From contig JALSSQ010000267.1 of NCBI GenBank assembly GCA_026984165.1, positions 1 through 8,504 on the forward strand: a stretch of 8,504 nt of DNA. The letters are read 5' to 3'. Both the position numbers and the translations under genes were made by a program. Position 1 is the first letter of the stretch. The number at the start of each line of letters is the position of its first letter. This stretch comes from Sulfurovum sp. (GTDB lineage: Bacteria > Campylobacterota > Campylobacteria > Campylobacterales > Sulfurovaceae). Under the pieces are notes generated by a model. It ran no database searches, had not been told where the DNA came from, and saw only the letters and a list, made by a program, of their open reading frames with translations. Shown here one piece after another: positions 1 to 5,249 of this stretch.

Positions 1-88
1 AAGGAAGTAAATCATCGCTGCCAAACTTCTTTTTGGCAGTATCATATTTGGTGGTGTAGGTACCTTGACGATTGATGCTTTTGAACAT
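1..88 (-). CDS. MalY/PatB-type C-S lyase (cystathionine beta-lyase family), N-terminal fragment
   Basis: Only the first 29 codons lie in the window; the gene continues past the left edge. The translated start has a basic 'INRQGTYTTKYD' stretch (residues 5-16) followed by a lysine-rich segment and 'FGSDDLLP'. This is the typical opening of MalY/PatB-family PLP-dependent lyases, where 'DDLLP' normally runs into a 'MWVADMDF' motif. The family cleaves C-S bonds in cystathionine, cysteine or related thioethers in the cytosol. The ATG shares one base with the TAA stop of the upstream 459-residue membrane protein (TAATG), and no good Shine-Dalgarno sequence is visible, so translational coupling is likely. 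The family call rests on a short but distinctive N-terminus. The catalytic lysine is outside the window, so neither substrate nor completeness can be judged. Confidence 0.75.
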   Translation of the reverse strand, partial: MFKSINRQGTYTTKYDTAKKKFGSDDLLP

Positions 89-1467
89 TATTTAATTCTA
101 TGTTTCCATAAATATAATGTAAATCCAAGCATAATAACAATAAGTCCCACAGGTATAAATAAATTAAATGTTAATAAACTCTCTGTACTATGATTAAAAA
201 ATTGCAAAAACCTATTATCAACTTCTAAATTATTCTTATTTAAGGTGGCTAAATAATCATTCCATACACTTACAAGTGCTAACAGTTGAAAAAATGAAAT
301 AACCAATAATATTAAGTTCATTTTCTTTTGATATATCTCATTTTTCTGAGCAAATAAACGGTCTAGATAATCTTTAAAAAATGAGACATATTGTTTAGAA
401 CTCTGTAATAAATTTGCTATAGACCAGCGCTTTTCATTTTTTTCATAGATGTCTATGTCAACTTCTATGGAATGTTTAAAATTCATATCATGCAAGCTCA
501 ATAGTTCGATTTTGTTAATCATACTATGAATTAATTTAGAATGTTTTTGTAGTGCTTTTAGCGAGTCAGTTTGCATTAATGATTTATTAATTAAATTCAT
601 CATTTTGTTATATCTTTCCACTAAAAACCACATATATTGTATATGAAACTGTAACGGTTGGAATCTATATCTGTCCTGTTTATTTTTTAGAATAATTGTA
701 TGAAATCTTCCATTAAATGAATAATAAACTGTGTCATTATAAAGTGGTTCAAGAAAAATTTGAGAACTTAATCGTTCTGCATATATATTTAACGAAATTA
801 ATTTTTCAAAAAATAACTTTTCTGCACTCATCTCTTCAGGCACCAATACAAAATTTGAAATATTACAACTATTTGGTAAAATATCAATCATATCAATATC
901 AATTTTTTTCTTGTATAACGTTTCCAAAATTTCTTGTATTTTGTTTTTTGTTTTTCTCTGTATCGAATTTCCCCATGCACTTATCTTACTTTGCTTCTCT
1001 TCTTTTACAAAAGCTTTTCTTACAACGTTGTATAAATCATTATATTTTATATTATCTTGTGTAGCATCATAATCTAAAAATTGAAATAAAACATTTGATG
1101 GTATTTCAAAATCTACCTGATACACTAGCACAAAGTAGATAAACCTAGGGTCAAAATACAACTTTGCATCATGAGAGACCAAATATTCAGATAACTGTAA
1201 AGTTTTTTGAGCCATATTCAGCGATGGACCATCGCGAAAAAAATCTTTTTGTAGGTCTAATTCTTCTTCTAAAATTTGCCATGCATACAAATCTGAATAT
1301 GTATCATAAATCGTATTATAACTTTCCATCCAAGGAAAACTATCTCCACCATTGTTAATTGCATTTAATTTCGAAAAAGATACTTTTTTATCAAGCAATT
1401 CCATATATAATGTAGTATCTATTTCAATAGGCTGAACGCCCATAAATGAAAACTTTACAATACTCAT
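88..1467 (-). CDS. Uncharacterised protein with large soluble domain and C-terminal two-helix membrane hairpin
   Basis: I do not recognise this 459-residue protein. There is no signal peptide. About 380 mostly polar residues, with long helical lysine- and glutamate-rich stretches (about 150-190 and 280-380), precede two hydrophobic segments at about 383-401 and 432-454, separated by a polar loop of about 30 residues. A basic tail (KHRIK) follows. This predicts a cytoplasmic domain anchored by a hairpin with both termini inside. The topology recalls CorA-like channels, but the GMN motif is absent. The start ATG overlaps the TGA of the SET-domain gene (ATGA) and its stop overlaps the next start (TAATG), so it is probably translated by coupling. 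The DNA is strikingly A+T-rich: spot counts of two 60-base stretches give about 22% and 30% G+C, against about 47% for one stretch in secD. This suggests acquired DNA. Function is unknown; the pairing with the SET protein is the main clue. Confidence 0.8.
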   Translation of the reverse strand: MSIVKFSFMGVQPIEIDTTLYMELLDKKVSFSKLNAINNGGDSFPWMESYNTIYDTYSDLYAWQILEEELDLQKDFFRDGPSLNMAQKTLQLSEYLVSHDAKLYFDPRFIYFVLVYQVDFEIPSNVLFQFLDYDATQDNIKYNDLYNVVRKAFVKEEKQSKISAWGNSIQRKTKNKIQEILETLYKKKIDIDMIDILPNSCNISNFVLVPEEMSAEKLFFEKLISLNIYAERLSSQIFLEPLYNDTVYYSFNGRFHTIILKNKQDRYRFQPLQFHIQYMWFLVERYNKMMNLINKSLMQTDSLKALQKHSKLIHSMINKIELLSLHDMNFKHSIEVDIDIYEKNEKRWSIANLLQSSKQYVSFFKDYLDRLFAQKNEIYQKKMNLILLVISFFQLLALVSVWNDYLATLNKNNLEVDNRFLQFFNHSTESLLTFNLFIPVGLIVIMLGFTLYLWKHRIK

Positions 1468-1919
1468 AAATATGTTGACCCATGATTTTTAATATATTCA
1501 TAATTCAATGGTTCATTACGGTAATCAATCGTAATTTCTTCATCTTTTGGTATATCTTTGATTGCCACCACCCTCAAAGGATGATATAAAATTTTAGTAT
1601 TTGGATTTCTTGAATGATTGATATAACTATATTTTGTACGTAATGACCTAACCAATAAAGTATCCTTATCTAATGCATTCCATTCCATAAAAATATAATG
1701 TGCATAAGGAGGAACAATCTTTTCTTTCATCGCATCCTCAATTTCATGATACTTTTCCCAAGTCATCACTTGACCATCTAAAAAACATAAAATATCTTGA
1801 CAATCAATATTTATCTTTGCGAATAATCCAAAACCATCTATTTCACTAGGTGCAATATATCCTTGCCGTATATTATTAATCGTATTTTTTTTGACAAAAT
1901 GATAATCTAATTCATTCAT
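1464..1919 (-). CDS. SET-domain protein, putative protein-lysine methyltransferase
   Basis: This small stand-alone SET domain of 151 residues probably transfers methyl groups from S-adenosylmethionine to lysine in a protein. Visible motifs in order are the N-terminal 'GFGLFA' (29-34, matching the SAM-contacting G-x-G-L-F-A start of SET domains), 'YSYINHSRNPN' (97-107, matching the R-F-x-N-H-S-C-N-P-N pseudoknot motif) and 'DEEITIDY' (126-133, matching G-E-E-L-T-x-D-Y with the catalytic-site tyrosine). There is no signal peptide, no pre-SET region and no cysteine-rich post-SET. It begins 3 nt after the DUF6394-type gene and its stop overlaps the start of the membrane protein by 4 nt. The Shine-Dalgarno sequence is weak (AGTGGA, 10 nt upstream). 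The substrate is unknown; the coupled membrane protein or a Sec component would be natural guesses, but nothing in the sequence proves either. Confidence 0.88.
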   Translation of the reverse strand: MNELDYHFVKKNTINNIRQGYIAPSEIDGFGLFAKINIDCQDILCFLDGQVMTWEKYHEIEDAMKEKIVPPYAHYIFMEWNALDKDTLLVRSLRTKYSYINHSRNPNTKILYHPLRVVAIKDIPKDEEITIDYRNEPLNYEYIKNHGSTYL

Positions 1920-1922
1920 AGC

Positions 1923-2261
1923 TTAAAAGTCCACTTTCTCTTTAGCACTCTCTATCATTGAAACAATAATAGTGTAGATATTTGCCACCACAGCGCCTAT
2001 TACCAGCCCCACGGCTATCTTATCATTCCCATAAAACTGCAAGGCAAAAAATGCAGGAATCAGATGCAAGTCTGCAACCAAAGAACCTGCCAAAAGCTCT
2101 GCTGAAAGTATGTTACGCACCCCTATTTTTAACAAGGTTGAGATGATATTCACAGAGCCTGCCATAAAAAGTGCTACAGCTGAATTTTCATACAAAAATG
2201 CCGCCGATGTTGTCAGTGACATGAGTGTAAAAAATATATAAAAAACTTTACCCCAATTCAT
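1923..2261 (-). CDS. DUF6394-type small membrane protein
   Basis: This 112-residue, very hydrophobic protein has four likely transmembrane helices at about 4-24, 27-48, 53-76 and 82-104, with short loops and an acidic/basic tail (ESAKEKVDF). It resembles the small conserved membrane protein found next to secF in Campylobacterota (DUF6394 family, from memory); its biochemical role is not known. The start is well supported by AAGGAG at 2272-2267, 5 nt upstream of the ATG. It is separated from secF by the longest gap in the minus-strand array (151 bp), where a -10-like TACAAT is seen, so it may have its own promoter while also being reached by read-through from secF. The SET-domain gene starts 3 nt after its stop. 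Confidence 0.8.
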   Translation of the reverse strand: MNWGKVFYIFFTLMSLTTSAAFLYENSAVALFMAGSVNIISTLLKIGVRNILSAELLAGSLVADLHLIPAFFALQFYGNDKIAVGLVIGAVVANIYTIIVSMIESAKEKVDF

Positions 2262-2279
2262 TAAAACTCCTTTTTAGAA

Positions 2280-2314
2280 CTATATTGTACCATTTTCATA
2301 CATCGCGCGCATTT
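2280..2314. repeat. 35-bp direct repeat, left copy (duplicated secF 3' end)
   Basis: This segment matches 2413-2447 at 34 of 35 positions, offset by exactly 133 bp (mismatch 2286 T versus 2419 C). On the minus strand it still spells the last codons of secF (R-A-M-Y-E-N-G-T-I-stop), but here upstream in-frame stop codons separate it from any open gene. Weaker A-rich similarity continues for about 28 bp to the right of both copies. It looks like a partial duplication of the end of secF. Confidence 0.9.
2284..2289 (-). promoter_or_regulatory. Possible -10 box (TACAAT) for the DUF6394/SET/membrane-protein sub-operon
   Basis: On the minus strand TACAAT lies 22 nt upstream of the DUF6394-type start codon and just before its AAGGAG ribosome site. 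No -35 match is evident, which is common for sigma-70 promoters of this phylum. The hexamer lies inside the left copy of the 35-bp repeat. The single base that differs between copies makes this TACAAT, whereas the copy at the end of secF reads TACGAT. The predicted transcript would have a leader of only about 10-15 nt, so the call is tentative. Confidence 0.25.
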
Positions 2315-2333
2315 ATTTTTATGCTCTTTCTTC

Positions 2334-2360
2334 TTTTGTATGAGCAAAGCACATACAAAA
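2334..2360. repeat. Imperfect inverted repeat (hairpin) between secF and the DUF6394-type gene
   Basis: Arms TTTTGTATG (2334-2342) and CATACAAAA (2352-2360) are perfect 9-bp complements. Inside them a one-base mismatch is followed by a further 2-bp GC pairing around a 3-base loop. No run of T follows the hairpin on either strand, so it is not a convincing intrinsic terminator. It sits in the unique stretch between the two 35-bp repeat copies. A role in mRNA processing or stability after secF, or an origin as a small mobile relic, is possible but unproven. Confidence 0.6.
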
Positions 2361-2412
2361 TTCATCTCACTAAAGCCTCATCTGACGATTCGGAAGAGAA
2401 AATGCTTACAAG

Positions 2413-2447
2413 CTATATCGTACCATTTTCATACATCGCGCGCATTT
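2413..2447. repeat. 35-bp direct repeat, right copy (authentic secF 3' end)
   Basis: This is the partner of 2280-2314 and contains the real last 11 codons of secF plus its TAG stop. The two copies enclose 98 bp of unrelated sequence that holds the hairpin. Confidence 0.9.
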
Positions 2448-3384
2448 TCTCTTTTTCTTTTTCCCGTTTTGCTTTTTCGGCTGCTTTGAGGCGGTAATCT
2501 GATACAGAGAAGCCCAACATCATCAAGATAGGTGATGCCACAAAAATAGAAGAATACGTACCTACCACTACCCCTACGAGTAGTGTAAAACTAAAGCCTT
2601 TAATAATCTCTCCGCCGAAGAGGAAGAGTGTCAAAACCACAAAAAATGTGGTTAATGAAGTCAATGTCGTACGAGAAAGCGTCTGTGTGACAGATTCATC
2701 GATGATACTAGCTAAATCTGGATTCTTAATCGTATTAATTCCTTCACGGATACGGTCAAAGACAATAATTGTATCATTGAGTGAATATCCTAAAATAGTA
2801 AGCAGTGCTGCCAAGGTATCGAGATTTACTTCAATACCAAAGAGTACCACCGCACCCATAGCGATGGTAACATCGTGGATGAGTGCCATCACTGAAGCAA
2901 CAGCAAAACGCCATTCAAATCTAAAAGAGACATAGATGAGAATGCCAAGGATAGACAAGAACATTGCCATGAGTCCCTTTTCGCGCAACTCCGAGCCTAC
3001 TTTAGCCCCTACTATATCGACACGTCTTACTTCAAAATCTCCCGTACCTTTTAGTAGTTCACGCATCTCATCACCCATATCTCTGCCTAGAGATTTACTG
3101 CTTTTTTTTGTACGGATAATAAGCTCATTGTCACTACCGAAGTATGTAACAGAAGCACCTTCATAGGCTTTTACTTTGGTAATGGCATCTCTTACTTTTT
3201 GAATAGGTGCTTTTTCTTTGTAATGCACCTGCACCAAAGTTCCACCGGCAAAGTCAAGTCCGTAGTTAAAGCCTTTTGTAACGATGAGTCCAATAGAGAT
3301 AATAAGCAATGTCAGCGAAACCAGACCAAAGCGTTTGCTTTGAGCCATAAGATTAAGAGGTTTTTTATATTTAAAGATTTCCAT
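2413..3384 (-). CDS. secF: SecF, protein-export membrane protein
   Basis: SecF pairs with SecD in the inner membrane and uses the proton-motive force to aid the late steps of SecYEG-mediated export. The 323-residue length is typical. The first helix (about 19-36) is followed by the family motif 'GLDFAGGT' (42-49), a periplasmic domain to about 134, then five helices from about 137 to 292. The conserved 'SLNDTIIVFDRIRE' is at 201-214 and 'TYSSIFVASP' at 276-285. A charged lysine/glutamate-rich cytoplasmic tail (299-315) ends in M-Y-E-N-G-T-I. The ATG overlaps the secD stop by one base (TAATG), so the two are translationally coupled and made in matched amounts. The last 35 bp of the gene are duplicated 133 bp downstream, after its stop. 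Confidence 0.97.
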   Translation of the reverse strand: MEIFKYKKPLNLMAQSKRFGLVSLTLLIISIGLIVTKGFNYGLDFAGGTLVQVHYKEKAPIQKVRDAITKVKAYEGASVTYFGSDNELIIRTKKSSKSLGRDMGDEMRELLKGTGDFEVRRVDIVGAKVGSELREKGLMAMFLSILGILIYVSFRFEWRFAVASVMALIHDVTIAMGAVVLFGIEVNLDTLAALLTILGYSLNDTIIVFDRIREGINTIKNPDLASIIDESVTQTLSRTTLTSLTTFFVVLTLFLFGGEIIKGFSFTLLVGVVVGTYSSIFVASPILMMLGFSVSDYRLKAAEKAKREKEKEKMRAMYENGTI

Positions 3385-4967
3385 TATTTTCTCCCCTCTG
3401 TTTTAATACCAAACCAGAAACCAAGTTTGTTCTTATTGATTTTAGGGAGTAACCACTGATAAATACCATGTGTCCCCACAATAGCCGTAAGCATCGATGC
3501 TAAAATACCAATCCCCATAGTCAGTGCAAAACCTTTCAGTGGACCTGTACCATATGCCCAAAGTACCACTGCTGCGATGAGTGTTGTTACGTTGGCATCC
3601 AAAATCGCTGTAAAGGCTTTATTGTATCCTTCTTCTATCGACTTGGCTATTGACTTCCCTTCATGAAGCAACTCACGAATACGCTCGTTGATAATCACAT
3701 TCGCATCTACCGCCATACCGACAGTAAGGACGATACCTGCCATACCAGGCAATGTAAGCGTCGCACCAAAAAGAGACATAATCGCCAAAATAAGAAACAG
3801 GTTTCCTACCAATGCCACATCTGCAACTACACCCGCCATACCGTAATACAAAATCATAAAAAGTACAACCAGCACAAAACCAAGAATCAGCGCTTCCATA
3901 CTGGCTTTAATGTTGTCTGCACCAAGGCTAGGTCCAACTGAACGTTTTTCCATGACATACACAGGTGCAAGCAAGGCACCTGAACGCAAGGCGATAGCAA
4001 GATCATGTGCTTCTGAAAGTTTAAAATGCCCAGAAATCTGCACACGTCCACCACCAATACGTTCATTGATGACTGGTGCAGAATAGACATTGTTATCTAA
4101 AACAACTGCCATACGTTTACCTACATATTTACCCGTAAAGTCACCAAATATTTTGGCACCTTGCCCATTGAGTGTAAAGTTAATGACTGGTTGATTGTTT
4201 TTATCAAACCCTACTTTGGCATCTGTCAACATAGAACCATCAAGCACAGGAATAGCACGAAGAAGATATTTTCTTTCAGGGTGATTTACATCTGCTAAGA
4301 TGACATCACCATAACTTTTTGCTTCTTGTACGGACATGGTACTTACGCGTGCATTTCTGTCTTCATCTACTGCCATAAGCTGTAAGTGTGCTGCACGTGC
4401 AATGAGTTCACGGATACGCTGTTCATCGGCCTGCGTTTTAATACCCGGTACCTCAACAAGGATTTTGTCTTCACCTTGTTTAGCAACTGTTGGTTCTGCC
4501 AAACCAAATTCATTTAACCTGTTTCTAATGGTATCGACTGCTTGTTTAATGGCACTTGCTTTGGTACGTTTGGCTTCAGCATCTGTCATAGCCAGTGAAA
4601 ATTTCAAGCCATTTTCACTAAGCACTGTCCCCTCTATGCCATCTTTGAGCAGTTTTTTTGCCTTAGGTACATCATCTTTGTCCAATAGCTCAAAATCTAT
4701 CTTTTTGCCCTCAACCATACGAAGATCATCAAAGATAATTTCTGCATCATCAAACATATACTTCACAGAAGCTGCCATCGATTTGATACGTGATTTTATA
4801 GCAACATCACTTTTGATGCCCAAAAGCATATGCAACCCACCTTGCAAGTCAAGCCCCAAAGTAATTTTCTTTCCTTGTTCACTTTGCGTTAAAGACGGTA
4901 TAGAAAATACCACACCAAAAATAAGCGCAAATGCAAAAAGGATGACTCTAAAATTAAGCGTTTTCAC
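3384..4967 (-). CDS. secD: SecD, protein-export membrane protein
   Basis: SecD forms the SecDF-YajC complex that pulls preproteins out of the Sec channel on the periplasmic side, driven by protons. The 527-residue protein has a first helix (8-26), the 'GLDLQGGLHM' motif (38-47), a large periplasmic region with the base and head domains to about 350, the 'LRSGALLAP' segment (327-335), and five C-terminal helices from about 355 to 500. The conserved 'VDANVIINERIRE' (420-432) carries Asp421 at the position of the family's proton-transfer aspartate. It is a little shorter than the E. coli protein, as usual for this phylum. Translation begins at GTG (4967-4965), 14 nt inside the 3' end of yajC, with an AAGGT-like ribosome site just upstream. 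Order and overlap with yajC and secF match the classical yajC-secD-secF operon. Confidence 0.97.
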   Translation of the reverse strand: MKTLNFRVILFAFALIFGVVFSIPSLTQSEQGKKITLGLDLQGGLHMLLGIKSDVAIKSRIKSMAASVKYMFDDAEIIFDDLRMVEGKKIDFELLDKDDVPKAKKLLKDGIEGTVLSENGLKFSLAMTDAEAKRTKASAIKQAVDTIRNRLNEFGLAEPTVAKQGEDKILVEVPGIKTQADEQRIRELIARAAHLQLMAVDEDRNARVSTMSVQEAKSYGDVILADVNHPERKYLLRAIPVLDGSMLTDAKVGFDKNNQPVINFTLNGQGAKIFGDFTGKYVGKRMAVVLDNNVYSAPVINERIGGGRVQISGHFKLSEAHDLAIALRSGALLAPVYVMEKRSVGPSLGADNIKASMEALILGFVLVVLFMILYYGMAGVVADVALVGNLFLILAIMSLFGATLTLPGMAGIVLTVGMAVDANVIINERIRELLHEGKSIAKSIEEGYNKAFTAILDANVTTLIAAVVLWAYGTGPLKGFALTMGIGILASMLTAIVGTHGIYQWLLPKINKNKLGFWFGIKTEGRK

Positions 4968-5238
4968 CGACTTCTACCTTTTTAGCTACATATGCACGGT
5001 CAAGCTTGACAATAGTGTCATCATTTAGTTTGATTTTGATAAAATCTTCTTCAGGTTTAACGATAACCGCAATAAGCCCACCTGTTGTGATGATTTTGTC
5101 ACCTTTTTGTAGTGCTTCTAGCATCTCTTTATGTGCTTTTTGCGCCTTTTGCTGTGGTCTAATGATAAGAAAATAAAAAATTGCGAATAATAAAATAAGT
5201 GGTAAAAATGAACCAATTACACTGCTTGATTGTTCCAT
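4954..5238 (-). CDS. yajC: YajC, Sec translocon accessory subunit
   Basis: This 94-residue single-span inner-membrane protein associates with SecD and SecF. The only hydrophobic segment is at about 8-26 (PLILLFAIFYFLII), followed at once by the signature 'RPQQKAQK' (27-34) and the conserved 'GDKIITTGG' (46-54). The short cytoplasmic beta-rich domain of the family follows to the end. The ATG has a good ribosome site, AAGGA at 5249-5245, spaced 6 nt. It is the first gene of the minus-strand Sec operon and is divergent from lnt with only 11 bp between the start codons. Its promoter must therefore lie inside lnt, where a TAAAAT hexamer is seen about 30 nt upstream. Confidence 0.97.
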   Translation of the reverse strand: MEQSSSVIGSFLPLILLFAIFYFLIIRPQQKAQKAHKEMLEALQKGDKIITTGGLIAVIVKPEEDFIKIKLNDDTIVKLDRAYVAKKVEVGENA

Positions 5239-5249
5239 GAGGAATCCTT
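5239..5249. promoter_or_regulatory. Shared palindromic Shine-Dalgarno for divergent yajC and lnt
   Basis: The 11 bp between the two start codons contain the palindrome AGGA-A-TCCT (5240-5248). Read on the plus strand, GAGGA (5239-5243) sits 6 nt before the TTG start of lnt. Read on the minus strand, AAGGA (5249-5245) sits 6 nt before the ATG of yajC. One short palindrome thus appears to provide both ribosome-binding sites, each lying in DNA complementary to the other. This spacing also favours TTG at 5250 over ATG at 5259 as the lnt start. Confidence 0.7.

Noticed and set aside
717..1064. Plus-strand 115-codon frame inside the two-helix membrane protein gene
   Set aside because: The composition matches antisense of an A+T-rich gene; there is no ribosome site and no partner genes on that strand.
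88..1467. CorA-type magnesium channel
   Set aside because: Only the two-helix C-terminal topology fits. The GMN motif before the loop is missing and the basic helical N-domain shows no clear CorA signature.
2334..2360. Hairpin as a rho-independent terminator of secF
   Set aside because: No T-run follows on either strand and the stem is mostly A/T pairs.
2280..2447. Target-site duplication of an insertion sequence
   Set aside because: At 35 bp the repeat is far longer than usual target duplications, the enclosed 98 bp encode nothing, and no terminal inverted repeats lie at its edges.
2285..2497. Plus-strand 70-codon frame across the secF/DUF6394 gap
   Set aside because: It runs through both repeat copies and into antisense secF, with no ribosome site or recognisable motif.
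4336..5028. Long plus-strand open frame (230 codons) opposite secD and yajC
   Set aside because: It is antisense to well-supported genes, serine-rich and without motifs; it reflects codon bias of secD on the other strand.
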